Shown here: positions 1 to 8,544 of the stretch, piece after piece
Layout: each line of letters starts with the position of its first letter
Position numbering within the stretch: the first letter of the stretch is position 1
Source: Streptomyces sp. NBC_01353
GTDB lineage: Bacteria > Actinomycetota > Actinomycetes > Streptomycetales > Streptomycetaceae
Assembly: GCF_036237275.1 (NCBI RefSeq)
Contig: NZ_CP108352.1
Location: forward strand, 7,899,501 to 7,963,500
Length of the DNA: 64,000 nucleotides
Reading direction: 5' to 3'
Program-made: the position numbers and the translations under genes
Notes under the pieces: generated by a model
Database searches by the model: none
Told to the model about the DNA's origin: nothing
The model's input: only the letters and a program-made list of their open reading frames with translations

Positions 1-1
1 G

Positions 2-1144
2 GGCATCGAGATCACGGACGAGGAGTGGAACAAGGCCACAGAGGTGTTCGCCGACCAGCCCTGGTACGCGGAGGCGCGGGCCGCCCTCGCGACGATCGGC
101 GCCGACACCCCCATGGCGCGGATCATGGAGCTCATCTCTCCCTTCGTCTACGGACGGTGGGACGAGGCTGCCCAGGCGCACGCGGCCGCCGTCACGGGGC
201 AGGCCCACTGGGAGGCCGCAGGGGCGTACTACGCGGCCGGTGCGTTCGACCCCGAGAGGACCCGGGTGGCGCTGGCCACCGTCACCGCCCCCGTGCTGAT
301 CCTGGCGGGGGAGTACGACGGAGGGCCGTCCCCGGCGCGGGCGGCCGAGCTCGCCGAGCTCTTCCCGCACGCCGAGCTCGCAGTCCAGCGCGGCGCCGGG
401 CACTTCCCGTGGGTGGACGACGCGGGCGCCTTCGTCCGTCCGCTCGCCGCGTTCCTCGACCCCGAGGTCCGTACGGTCACCGTGGACGGGGTCCGTCTCG
501 CGTACCGGGTGTGGGGCGAGGCCGACGCTCCGCCCGTGGTCCTCGTCCACGGAAGGGGCGGGAGCAGCGCCGACTGGGCACGGATCGCGGAGGAGCTGGC
601 CACCGACCGTCGGGTGTACGCCGTCGACCTGCGCGGGCACGGCCTGAGCGACTGGACCGGCACGTACGGATTCGATGTGTTCCGCGACGACCTGCGCGGG
701 TTCCTGAAGGAGCTGGACCTCGTCGGCGCCGATGTGATCGGCCACTCGATGGGCGGCGCCGCGTCCTACCTCCTCGCCATGGACGAACCGTGCCTGATCG
801 GCCGACTGGTCCTGGAGGAGGCGCCCGTCTTCTTCCCGCTGGACCCGCCGCGCGGCCATGTCGCCCGCCCCGAGGGGCCTCTCGGACTGGACTGGGACGT
901 CGTGCTCGCGACCAATGCCCAGCTGAACGAGCCGGATCCCGCCTGGCGCGAGGGCCTCGCGGCGCTCACGTCCCCGACCCTGATCCTGGCCGGCGGCCAG
1001 GACAGCCACCTTGCGCAGGAGCGGCTGTCCTGGATGGCGGCCCAGATCCAGGACGCCCGCCTCGTCACGATCGACACAGGGCACGAGATCCACACGTCCC
1101 GCCCCGACGCGTTCCTCGACGCCCTGCGCACGTTCGGGATCTGA
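2..1144 (+). CDS. Tandem alpha/beta-hydrolase (5' end outside window)
   Basis: The reading frame is open from base 2, so the start lies upstream of the window. The visible product holds two alpha/beta-hydrolase units. The first is only its C-terminal half, with an acid-loop candidate in LAGEYDGG and a His in GAGHFPW. It is followed at about residue 155 by a complete second unit with the oxyanion region HGRGGS, the nucleophile elbow GHSMGG (Ser near residue 249), the acid loop LAGGQDSH and the catalytic His in DTGHEIH. A full second triad suggests an active hydrolase or esterase. Substrate cannot be read from sequence. Duplication within one chain is less common than single-domain members. No signal peptide can be judged because the N-terminus is missing. 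Confidence 0.85.
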   Translation, partial: GIEITDEEWNKATEVFADQPWYAEARAALATIGADTPMARIMELISPFVYGRWDEAAQAHAAAVTGQAHWEAAGAYYAAGAFDPERTRVALATVTAPVLILAGEYDGGPSPARAAELAELFPHAELAVQRGAGHFPWVDDAGAFVRPLAAFLDPEVRTVTVDGVRLAYRVWGEADAPPVVLVHGRGGSSADWARIAEELATDRRVYAVDLRGHGLSDWTGTYGFDVFRDDLRGFLKELDLVGADVIGHSMGGAASYLLAMDEPCLIGRLVLEEAPVFFPLDPPRGHVARPEGPLGLDWDVVLATNAQLNEPDPAWREGLAALTSPTLILAGGQDSHLAQERLSWMAAQIQDARLVTIDTGHEIHTSRPDAFLDALRTFGI

Positions 1145-1380
1145 GAGTCGGGTTCGTCCCCCGGGCGCGGGCCGTGATGACCCGGCTGTTCCTCCTGGTC
1201 AGTGGCGCTCATTGGACTTTCTGCCGATGGTCTTCAGCGTCCATGGTCGGGAAAGTGCATTGTGCGTAGGGGTGTTGACGGATTGGGATGCCGAGGAGAA
1301 GACGGCGGGGTTGCTCCCTGTCGGGCGGGCCGGCGCCCCTGGGCCGCGGAACTCTCTGAAACCGGCACCGAAGGACGCGT

Positions 1381-2769
1381 ATGACATCCATGCTCGACGG
1401 CTGCACGCCCTGGCCCCAGGAGTTCGTCGACCGCTACTGGGCGGCAGGGCACTGGCGTGGCAATACGCTGGACAACCTGCTGCGCGCCTGGGCGCTGCAG
1501 TACGGACCTCGGACCGCGCTCGTACACGGTGACACCCGTGTCACGTACGCGAACCTGAACCGGCGCGTGGACCGCATGGCCGCCGGATTCACGCTGCTCG
1601 GTCTCCGGCGCGGGCACCGGGTCGTCGTCCAGCTGCCGAACGTTCCCGAGTTCGTCGTCACCGTGTTCGCGCTGTTGCGGGCCGGCGCGGTCCCCGTGTT
1701 CTGCCCGCTGTCGCACCGCGCCGCCGAAATGTTCCCCCTCGTGCAGGTCACCGAGGCCGTCGGCTACGTCGGCCCTTCGACGTACCAGGGTTTCGACCAC
1801 AAGGCGATGGCCGCGGACATCGCGGCCCGAAGCTCCTTCCTGCGACGGGTGTTCACGCATGAGGCGGAAGGTGCCGCGTCCCCGTACGGCGGCTATACGA
1901 CCGACCCGACGGGCTGCCACTACTTCCCGCTGGCCTCCGCCGATGCCCCGCCCGGGCCGCAACTGAGGCAGAGCGCCGATCAGGTGGCTCTGCTCCTGCT
2001 CTCCGGCGGTACCGCCGAGGCGCCCCAGCTCGTTCCGCGCACCCACAACGACTACGCCTACCAGGCACGGGCCGCCGCCGAGCTGGTGTCGCTCACCGAG
2101 AACGACGTGTATCTCGCCGCTCTGCCCGTCGAGTTCAACTTCACCTTCGGCTGCCCGGGTATCGTCGGCACCCTCTCCGTCGGCGGCACGGTCGTCCTGG
2201 CCGAGGACCCGGAACCCGCCGCATGTCTTCCGGTCGTCGAACGAGAACGCGTCACGGTCACGTCGGTGACGCCAGCCGTGGCCGAGCTCTGGCTCGACGG
2301 CCTTCCCACGGTCGGGGCCGACGTGAGCAGTCTGCGTCTCGTGCAGATCGGCGGCGCGCCCCTGCACCGGGCGCTCGCCGAACGGATGGGCCCCGAACTG
2401 GGCTGCCGCATGCAGCAGGTCTTCGACAGGGCCGAGGGGCTGCTCACGCTCACCCGGCCGGCCGATCCGGACGAGACCGTGCTCACCACGCAGGGCCGTC
2501 CGCTCTCGCCCGACGACGAGATCCGCGTCGTCGACGTCGACGGCAAGGACGTCCCCGACGGGGAGTGCGGCGAACTCCTGGCCCGCGGTCCGTCCACCCT
2601 GCGCGGCTACTACCGGGCGCCCGACCGCGACCAACGATCCTTCACCCCCGACGGCTGGTTCCGCACCGGCGACCTCGCGCACCGCACCCCGGAAGGCAAC
2701 CTGGTGGTGACGGGCCGTCTCACGGGCGCCCCGTGGGGGGCCGGCCACGACCATCCCTCCGGCCTCTGA
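1381..2769 (+). CDS. Truncated, probably inactive 2,3-dihydroxybenzoate-AMP ligase-like protein (EntE/DhbE family)
   Basis: The first 30 residues (LDGCTPWPQEFVDRYWAAG) and the whole N-terminal domain match siderophore aryl-acid adenylating enzymes, which activate an aryl acid with ATP and load it on an aryl carrier protein. Family members are about 540 residues; this is 462. The chain diverges just after the A8 Gly-Arg and stops, so the C-terminal subdomain with the catalytic A10 lysine is absent. The ATP loop, normally SGGTTGTPK, reads SGGTAEAPQ near residue 210, losing Gly and Lys, and the A5 motif GMAEG reads DRAEG. No carrier protein, isochorismatase or siderophore NRPS lies nearby. I read it as a decaying remnant, although the frame is still open. 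The ATG at 1381 gives the conserved N-terminus. Confidence 0.75.
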   Translation: MTSMLDGCTPWPQEFVDRYWAAGHWRGNTLDNLLRAWALQYGPRTALVHGDTRVTYANLNRRVDRMAAGFTLLGLRRGHRVVVQLPNVPEFVVTVFALLRAGAVPVFCPLSHRAAEMFPLVQVTEAVGYVGPSTYQGFDHKAMAADIAARSSFLRRVFTHEAEGAASPYGGYTTDPTGCHYFPLASADAPPGPQLRQSADQVALLLLSGGTAEAPQLVPRTHNDYAYQARAAAELVSLTENDVYLAALPVEFNFTFGCPGIVGTLSVGGTVVLAEDPEPAACLPVVERERVTVTSVTPAVAELWLDGLPTVGADVSSLRLVQIGGAPLHRALAERMGPELGCRMQQVFDRAEGLLTLTRPADPDETVLTTQGRPLSPDDEIRVVDVDGKDVPDGECGELLARGPSTLRGYYRAPDRDQRSFTPDGWFRTGDLAHRTPEGNLVVTGRLTGAPWGAGHDHPSGL

Positions 2770-2782
2770 CGGGCGGGGTCTG

Positions 2783-3415
2783 CTAGGCCCCCGTGTAGAA
2801 CGCGATCGTCGCCGCGGTCGTGGCGGCCACGACGTCCGCCGCCGCGCCCGAGGCGGCGTAGGCGGCGCCCCACCGCTCGCCCGACAGCGTCATGTACTCC
2901 TTCGCCTGGGGCGACTCGCTCCAGGCGAGCGCTTCCTCCCTGCTGATCTCGCCGCCCTCCACGTGCCACGCCAGGCCCAGGAGCGCCAGGTCCCAGCCCA
3001 CGCCGACCGCGCCGGGGCCGAACTGCCCCGCGAACTCCTCGGGTACGACGGCCACGTGCTCCAGCTCGAACACGGTCCGCCCATCGCCCTCGGGTGTGAG
3101 CCGCACCTCGACCTCGCTGAAGCCGGGGTCGGGGCCGAAGAGCCAGGAGATGCGCAGCCGCTCCGGCGGGACGCACTCCAGGATCTCGCCGCCCGCGTTC
3201 CCCTCCAGCTGGTACGCCCCGCCGAGCTTGAGCTCGCCGCTCACCGGCAGGAACCAGCGACTGATCCGCTCGGGCGAGGTCACCGCGTCCCACACGTCGG
3301 AGGCGTCGGCGTCGTACGTACGCCGCAACAGCACCGTCGCGGCCTCGCCGGCCTCGACCCGGCGCGAGCCGACCTCCCGGTGGACCCGGTTGATCTCTTC
3401 GACGATCTCACTCAT
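2783..3415 (-). CDS. SRPBCC (AHSA1/START-fold) family protein
   Basis: This 210-residue protein has the Aha1 C-terminal/SRPBCC pattern: an N-terminal strand with RRTYDADASDVWDAVTSPE, then ISRWFLPVSGELKLGG and a long GWDLALLGLAWHV helix. The fold forms a hydrophobic cavity that binds lipid-like or aromatic ligands; the ligand is unknown. The ATG at 3415 is preferred over an ATG 18 bases upstream because the family starts MSEIVEEI. The start overlaps the end of the upstream ArsR gene by 8 bases, so translation is probably coupled. ArsR-SRPBCC pairs are common in actinobacteria, with the regulator controlling its own pair. Confidence 0.85.
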   Translation of the reverse strand: MSEIVEEINRVHREVGSRRVEAGEAATVLLRRTYDADASDVWDAVTSPERISRWFLPVSGELKLGGAYQLEGNAGGEILECVPPERLRISWLFGPDPGFSEVEVRLTPEGDGRTVFELEHVAVVPEEFAGQFGPGAVGVGWDLALLGLAWHVEGGEISREEALAWSESPQAKEYMTLSGERWGAAYAASGAAADVVAATTAATIAFYTGA

Positions 3416-3761
3416 GTCCGTTCCGTTCCTCACTCAGCCCGCGCTCGCGCTTCCCGCGCGCGAGCTCCGTGCCCAGCGCGTCGAGCCGCTGCTCCCAGAA
3501 GCCCCGGAACCGCTCCAGCCACGCGTCCACCTCCCGCAGAGGGCCGGTCTCGACGGCGTACAGCCGCCGGGTGCCCTCGGCGCGCACGGAGGTGAAGCCG
3601 CTCTCCCGCAGCACGCGAAGGTGCTGGGACACGGCGGGCTGGGAGATTCCGAACTCCTCCCGGATCACGGCACTGACCTCGCCCGATGTCTGCTCGCCCG
3701 TGGCGAGCAGCTCCAATATCCGGCGTCTTACCGGATCCCCAAGAACATCGAAGGCGTGCAC
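3408..3761 (-). CDS. ArsR-family winged-helix transcriptional repressor
   Basis: The 117-residue protein has the ArsR winged helix: VLGDPVRRRILELLATG, then the recognition helix in ISQPAVSQHLRVLRESG and the wing VRAEGTRRLYAV. The metal-binding ELCVCDL motif of ArsR/SmtB sensors is absent, so it is more like the metal-independent SdpR-type members found beside SRPBCC genes. The start is a GTG at 3761. An inverted repeat at 3787-3808 lies 26 bases upstream and is the probable operator. The gene overlaps the downstream SRPBCC gene. Confidence 0.88.
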   Translation of the reverse strand: MHAFDVLGDPVRRRILELLATGEQTSGEVSAVIREEFGISQPAVSQHLRVLRESGFTSVRAEGTRRLYAVETGPLREVDAWLERFRGFWEQRLDALGTELARGKRERGLSEERNGHE

Positions 3762-3786
3762 GGTCCCGACTATGCCACTGGGCGCT

Positions 3787-3808
3787 TATATAAGCAACAA
3801 CTTATATA
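3787..3808. promoter_or_regulatory. AT-rich inverted repeat, probable ArsR operator
   Basis: TATATAAG at 3787-3794 and CTTATATA at 3801-3808 form a perfect 8-base inverted repeat around CAACAA. The left arm is itself part of the palindrome CTTATATAAG. The element is very AT-rich for this genome and sits just upstream of the ArsR start. It overlaps the stop codon of the acyl-CoA ligase gene, which is transcribed the same way. Autoregulation by the ArsR protein is an inference from position and symmetry. Confidence 0.7.
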
Positions 3809-5433
3809 GAGGGGTGGGCGTCCTCGGCGGAGGCGACGGAGCGGGCCCAGCGGTAGTCCGCCTTGCCGCTCGGGGAGCGCTCGATGCGGTCGGTGATCAC
3901 CAGTTGGCGGGGGATCTTGTAGCCGGCGAGCCGGGTCCGGCAGTGGGTCTGGACGGTCTCCAGGTCGAGCGCCGGCGCCCCGGCGCGCAGCTGGACCACG
4001 GCCGCCACATGGTTGCCCCACTTCGCGTCCGGGACCCCGGCCACCAGCGCGTCGTACACATCCGGATGGGACTTGAGCGCCTGCTCGACCTCCTCCGGAT
4101 AGACCTTCTCGCCGCCCGTGTTGATGCACTGGGAGCCGCGTCCGAGGACGGTGACGATGCCGTCCTCGTCGACGGTGGCCATGTCGCCGAGGAGCACCCA
4201 GCGCTCGTCGCCCTTCTGGAAGAAGGTCTCGGCCGTCTTCGCCGGGTCGTTGTAGTAGCCGAGCGGCACATGGCCGCGCTGGGCGAGGCGCCCCACCTCG
4301 CCGACCGGCACCTCCGCGTACGTCACCGGGTCCACCACCCGCGTCCGCTCGTTGACCTCCAGACGGAAGCCCTTCTCCGGGCCCGAGTCGTCCGTCGCCT
4401 TGCCGTTGGACCCGGATTCGGAGGAACCGAAGTTGTTCAGGAGCAGCACGTTCGGGACGAGCGCCTGGAACTGCGCGCGTACCGTCTCCGACATGATCGC
4501 CCCGGAGGAGGACACGCTGAACAGGGAGGAGAGGTCCGTACCCTTGAGCGGGCCGCGGAGCGCGTCGATCAGCGGCCTCAGCATGGCGTCGCCCACGAGC
4601 GACACGCTGGAGACCTTCTCCTTCTCGATCGTGCGGAGCACGTCCTCGGGCGCGTACTTGCGGTGGATGACCACCCGCTGCCCGTAGTTGAAGGCGATGA
4701 ACGAGGTCAGCGTCGAGGTCCCGTGCATCAGTGGGGGAGCGGGGAAGAAGGTGATCCCCGATCCGCCCGCCGCGACCCGCTCGGCCAGCTCGTCGGGCCG
4801 CTTGACCGGCTCGCCCGCCGGGTCGCCGCCGAAGAGGCCGGCGAAGAACAGGTCCTCCTGGCGCCACATGACACCCTTCGGCATCCCCGTCGTACCGCCC
4901 GTGTAGATGATGAAGAGGTCGTCCGCCGAGCGCGGACCGAAGCCGCGTTCCGGCGAGCCGGCCGCCTCCGCCTCGGTGAAGGCGGTGGAGTCGAGCGCCG
5001 GCGCGTCCTGGGGAGGGGTCCCCACCCGCACGAGGTGCCGCAGCTTCTCCGTCTGTGGCAGTGCGGCCGCGACCCGTCCGGTGAACTCGGCGTCGAAGAC
5101 GAGGGCGGCCAGATCGGCGTCCCGGTAGAGGTAGACCAGCTCCTCCTCCACGTAGCGGTAGTTCACGTTGACCGGGACGATCCGAGCCTTCAGGCAGGCC
5201 AGGACGGTCTGCAGATACTCGATGCCGTTGTACAGGTGCAGGCCCAGATGTTCGCCCGGCCGGATGCCGGAGTCGATCAGGTGGTGGGCGAGCCGGTTGG
5301 CGGCGGCGTCGAGCTCCGCGTACGTGAGCCGGCGCTCGGCGCCCGTACCCGGGTGGTCGACGTACACGAGCGCCTCGCGGTCCGGGACCACGTCGACGAC
5401 CGACTCGAACAGGTCGGCAAGGTTGTACTCCAC
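3802..5433 (-). CDS. Acyl-CoA synthetase (FadD, steroid/branched side-chain type)
   Basis: This complete 543-residue ANL-superfamily ligase activates a carboxylic acid with ATP and transfers it to CoA. Visible motifs are the ATP loop YTGGTTGMPKG near residue 173, the FGSSESGS adenine motif, LLGDMATVDEDG, GRGSQCINTGGEKVYPEEVE, and the C-terminal catalytic Lys in SPSGKADY. The NTGGEKVYPEEVE form and N-terminal ADLFESVVDVVPDREAL are typical of FadD19/FadD17-like enzymes linked to steroid side-chain activation. It diverges from a crotonase/OB-fold/thiolase operon starting at 5612, which supports shared catabolism. The ATG at 5433 follows AGGA-type ribosome-binding sequence. The true substrate is not determinable here. 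Confidence 0.85.
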   Translation of the reverse strand: MEYNLADLFESVVDVVPDREALVYVDHPGTGAERRLTYAELDAAANRLAHHLIDSGIRPGEHLGLHLYNGIEYLQTVLACLKARIVPVNVNYRYVEEELVYLYRDADLAALVFDAEFTGRVAAALPQTEKLRHLVRVGTPPQDAPALDSTAFTEAEAAGSPERGFGPRSADDLFIIYTGGTTGMPKGVMWRQEDLFFAGLFGGDPAGEPVKRPDELAERVAAGGSGITFFPAPPLMHGTSTLTSFIAFNYGQRVVIHRKYAPEDVLRTIEKEKVSSVSLVGDAMLRPLIDALRGPLKGTDLSSLFSVSSSGAIMSETVRAQFQALVPNVLLLNNFGSSESGSNGKATDDSGPEKGFRLEVNERTRVVDPVTYAEVPVGEVGRLAQRGHVPLGYYNDPAKTAETFFQKGDERWVLLGDMATVDEDGIVTVLGRGSQCINTGGEKVYPEEVEQALKSHPDVYDALVAGVPDAKWGNHVAAVVQLRAGAPALDLETVQTHCRTRLAGYKIPRQLVITDRIERSPSGKADYRWARSVASAEDAHPSI

Positions 5434-5611
5434 CGTTCCTCCTGACTCCGCTGGTCGTCCTGGCCTGCACCGGCCGAGGCGGTCATTAGAGCGCCGACGG
5501 GCGATGGTGGGAAGGGGGTGCGCAGAAGAATCTGACTGAGTGTCAGAAAACTATTGAACTGGACGCGCACCTACTGCAACCTGTTCCAGGTCTGGAGACG
5601 GGAGGACGTCC

Positions 5612-6412
5612 ATGGGTGGGACCGAACACCTCACCGTGCAGCGCGAAGGCGCCACACTCGTGCTCACACTCAACCGGCCGGAGGCCAAGAACGCGCTCTC
5701 GCTGCCCATGCTGGTGGGGCTCTACGACGGCTGGCTGGAGGCCGATGCCGACGACACGATCCGCTCCGTCGTCCTGACCGGGGCGGGTGGCTCCTTCTGC
5801 GCCGGGATGGACCTCAAGGCCCTGGCGGGCAAGGGGATGGAGGGCGAGCAGTACCGCGACCGCATGACGGCCGACCCCGATCTGCACTGGAAGGCGATGC
5901 TGCGCCACCACCGGCCGCGCAAACCGGTCATCGCGGCTGTCGAGGGCTACTGCGTCGCCGGTGGCACCGAGATCCTCCAGGGCACCGACATCAGGATCGC
6001 GGGCTCCTCCGCCACGTTCGGGCTCTTCGAGGTGAAACGCGGACTCTTCCCGATCGGAGGGTCGACCGTCCGGCTGCCTCGCCAGATCGCCCGGACCCAC
6101 GCCCTCGAAATGCTGCTGACCGGGCGCCCGTACAGCGCCGAGGAGGCTGCCCGCATCGGACTCGTCGGCCGGGTCGTCCCCGACGGCACGACGCTGGAGA
6201 CGGCCCTCGCCGTCGCCGAACAGATCAACACGTGCGGGCCGCTGGCGGTCGAGGCGGTGAAGGCGTCGGTCTACGAGACCGCCGAGATGACCGAGACGGA
6301 AGGGCTGGCGGCGGAGCTGAAGCGCGGCTGGCCGATCTTCGGAACGGCGGACGCGAAGGAGGGCGCGCGCGCGTTCGCGGAGAAGCGGAAGCCGGTGTAC
6401 CGCCGGGAGTGA
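5612..6412 (+). CDS. Enoyl-CoA hydratase/isomerase (crotonase fold)
   Basis: A 266-residue crotonase. The oxyanion-hole segment is GAGGSFCAGMDLKAL. Both catalytic glutamates of true hydratases appear to be kept: Glu140 in EVKRGLFPIGG and Glu166 in HALEMLLTG. It should hydrate a 2-enoyl-CoA, or isomerise a related CoA ester, in beta-oxidation. The ATG at 5612 follows GGGAGGA. It is the first gene of a rightward cluster with an OB-fold protein and two thiolase-fold proteins and diverges from an acyl-CoA ligase, so it probably acts after ligation and dehydrogenation. No acyl-CoA dehydrogenase is in the cluster. Confidence 0.88.
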   Translation: MGGTEHLTVQREGATLVLTLNRPEAKNALSLPMLVGLYDGWLEADADDTIRSVVLTGAGGSFCAGMDLKALAGKGMEGEQYRDRMTADPDLHWKAMLRHHRPRKPVIAAVEGYCVAGGTEILQGTDIRIAGSSATFGLFEVKRGLFPIGGSTVRLPRQIARTHALEMLLTGRPYSAEEAARIGLVGRVVPDGTTLETALAVAEQINTCGPLAVEAVKASVYETAEMTETEGLAAELKRGWPIFGTADAKEGARAFAEKRKPVYRRE

Positions 6413-6426
6413 CCTTTCCCCACCTG

Positions 6427-6457
6427 GCCCTCCCCCGGACGACGTCCGGGGGAGGGC
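6427..6457 (+). terminator. Strong GC hairpin between crotonase and OB-fold genes
   Basis: Bases 6427-6440 and 6444-6457 form a perfect 14-bp stem with a 3-base loop, 14 bases after the crotonase stop. There is no T tract, as is common in high-GC actinobacteria. It could end or attenuate transcription, or stabilise the crotonase mRNA end. Confidence 0.6.
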
Positions 6458-6526
6458 GGGCCGGGGAATCGCCCCGCAGCGGCCACCGCCCGTACCGCAC
6501 CCGACCCCAAAGGAGACCGCCCGCCC

Positions 6527-7489
6527 ATGACATCCGCCCCCGCGCCGGACACCCTGCGCGCACCGCTCGTCGTCGAGTTTCCCTTCACCCGGTCCCTCGG
6601 GCCCGTGCAGTCCGCGTTTCTGACCGGGCTGCGCGAGCGGACCGTGCTCGGGGTACGGACCGAGGGCGGGCGCGTGCTCGTGCCGCCCGTCGAGTACGAC
6701 CCCGAGACCGCCGCCGAACTCCGCGAACTCGTCGAGATCGGCGCCACCGGCACCGTCACCACCTGGGCCTGGAACCCCGAACCCCGCCCCGGGCAGCCGC
6801 TCTCGACCCCGTTCGCCTGGGTCCTCGTCCGGCTCGACGGCGCCGACACCGCACTGCTGCACGCCCTCGACGCCCCCGGACCCGACGCCGTCCGCACCGG
6901 GATGCGGGTCCGGATCCGCTGGGCCGCCGAACGGGCCGGCGCCATCACCGACATCGCCTGCTTCGAACCGTCCGAGAGCGGCGAGGCCGTCACCGACGTG
7001 CGCGAGCACGACGGCGCCTTCGACGACCCGGTGACCGGCATCGTCGCGGCCGCCCGGCTCGACTACACGTACAGCCCCGGCCGCGCTCAGACCCGCTATC
7101 TCCGGGCGCTCGCCGACAACAGGACCGTCGGGGAGCGCTGCCCGTCCTGCACGAAGGTCTACGTGCCGCCGCGCGGCGCCTGCCCCACCTGCGGCGTCGC
7201 CACGACCGAGCAGGTCGAGGTCGGCCCACGCGGCACCGTGACCACCTACTGCATCGTCAACATCAAGGCCCGCGGCCTCGACATCGAAGTCCCGTACGTC
7301 TACGCCCACATCGCCCTCGACGGCGCCGGGCTCGCGCTCCACGGCCGGATCGGCGGCATCCCGTACGACCAGGTCCGCATGGGGCTGCGCGTCGAACCCG
7401 TATGGAGCGAGGACGGCCGCTACCCCGACCACTACCGGCCCTGCGGCGAGCCCGACGCCGACTACGACACGTACAAGGAGCTGCTGTGA
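6527..7489 (+). CDS. Two-domain OB-fold protein with one zinc ribbon (DUF35/ChsH2-like)
   Basis: This 320-residue protein carries two DUF35-type OB folds. The N-terminal one (about 1-150) has no cysteine ribbon. The C-terminal one has a rubredoxin-like zinc ribbon with Cys205, Cys208, Cys219 and Cys222 (CPSC...CPTC), followed by an OB barrel ending near residue 300. DUF35 proteins act as obligate partners of thiolase-fold enzymes, for example ChsH2 with Ltp2 in steroid side-chain retro-aldol cleavage. Its stop overlaps the GTG of the first thiolase-fold gene by 4 bases, which fits a complex. The ATG follows AAAGGAGA. Which OB domain contacts which partner cannot be told. Confidence 0.85.
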   Translation: MTSAPAPDTLRAPLVVEFPFTRSLGPVQSAFLTGLRERTVLGVRTEGGRVLVPPVEYDPETAAELRELVEIGATGTVTTWAWNPEPRPGQPLSTPFAWVLVRLDGADTALLHALDAPGPDAVRTGMRVRIRWAAERAGAITDIACFEPSESGEAVTDVREHDGAFDDPVTGIVAAARLDYTYSPGRAQTRYLRALADNRTVGERCPSCTKVYVPPRGACPTCGVATTEQVEVGPRGTVTTYCIVNIKARGLDIEVPYVYAHIALDGAGLALHGRIGGIPYDQVRMGLRVEPVWSEDGRYPDHYRPCGEPDADYDTYKELL

Positions 7490-8544
7490 CGCCGGACCGA
7501 GAGGTGGCGATCGTCGCCTTCGCCCAGACCGACCATCTCCGGACCACGGACGAGTTCTCCGAGGTCGAAATGGTCATGCCCGTCCTCCACGAGGTGCTGC
7601 GGCAGACCGGTCTGAAGACCTCCGACATCGGCTTCACCTGCTCAGGCTCCTCCGACTACCTGGCCGGGCGGGCGTTCTCCTTCACCATGGCCCTCGACGG
7701 CGTCGGCGCCTGGCCCCCGATCTCCGAGTCCCACGTCGAGATGGACGGCGCCTGGGCCCTCTACGAGGCCTGGGTGAAGCTGCTGACCGGCGAGGCCGAC
7801 ACCGCGCTCGTCTACGCCTACGGAAAGTCCTCGCCCGGCTCCGTGCGCGACGTCCTCACCCGGCAGCTGGACCCCTACTACCTCGCTCCGCTCTGGCCCG
7901 ACTCCGTCGCCCTCGCCGCACTCCAGGCGCAGGCGCTCATCGACGCGGGCCACACCGACGAGCCGGCCCTGGCCACCATTGCCACCCGCAGCCGCGAGGA
8001 CGCGAGCGCCAATCCGCACGCCCAGCTTCCAGGCGCCCGCCCCCAGGGCGAGTACATCGTCGGTCCCCTGCGCACCGGCGACTGCCCGCCCGTCGGGGAC
8101 GGCGCCGCCGCCGTGATCCTCGCCGTCGGGGACAAGGCCCGGGAGCTGTGCGACCGGCCCGCCTGGATCCGCGGCATGGACCACCGGATCGAGCCCCACG
8201 CCCTCGGTGTGCGCGACCTCACCGACTCGCCCTCCACCCGGCTCGCCGCCGAACGCGCCGGCGCCTTCGAGCGGCCGGTCGACACGGCCGAACTGCACGC
8301 GCCCTTCAGCTCCCAGGAGGTCGTGCTCCGCCGAGCCCTCGACCTCGACGACAGGGTGAGGGTCAACCCGTCCGGCGGAGCGCTCGCCGCCAACCCGATG
8401 ATGGCCGCCGGCCTCGTCCGGCTCGGCGAGGCCGCCGCCCGCATCCACCGGGGCGCCTCCGACCGCGCCCTCGCCCACGCCACCTCCGGCCCCTGCCTGC
8501 AGCAGAACCTGGTCGCCGTCCTGGAAGGGGAGAACCGTGCCTAA
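7486..8544 (+). CDS. Thiolase-fold protein (Ltp-type), likely retro-aldolase subunit
   Basis: 352 residues with a thiolase-superfamily fold of the lipid-transfer-protein group. The canonical nucleophile segment (CASG in thiolases) reads EMDGAWAL, and the GHP histidine of NxSGGxxxxGHP reads ANP in NPSGGALAANPMMAAG. Both classical catalytic residues are therefore missing. A Cys remains near the C-terminus in SGPCLQQN. Ltp2 of mycobacteria uses tyrosines for retro-aldol cleavage, so an aldolase or structural role is more likely than thiolysis. The GTG at 7486 overlaps the previous stop; the 3' end overlaps the next gene by 8 bases. Confidence 0.82.
   Translation: MTPDREVAIVAFAQTDHLRTTDEFSEVEMVMPVLHEVLRQTGLKTSDIGFTCSGSSDYLAGRAFSFTMALDGVGAWPPISESHVEMDGAWALYEAWVKLLTGEADTALVYAYGKSSPGSVRDVLTRQLDPYYLAPLWPDSVALAALQAQALIDAGHTDEPALATIATRSREDASANPHAQLPGARPQGEYIVGPLRTGDCPPVGDGAAAVILAVGDKARELCDRPAWIRGMDHRIEPHALGVRDLTDSPSTRLAAERAGAFERPVDTAELHAPFSSQEVVLRRALDLDDRVRVNPSGGALAANPMMAAGLVRLGEAAARIHRGASDRALAHATSGPCLQQNLVAVLEGENRA

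Noticed and set aside
5554-7485. Apparent 5' extension of the first thiolase-fold gene back to 5554
   Set aside because: The extended part is out of frame with the crotonase and OB-fold genes and is Arg/Pro-rich; GTG 7486 gives the true start.
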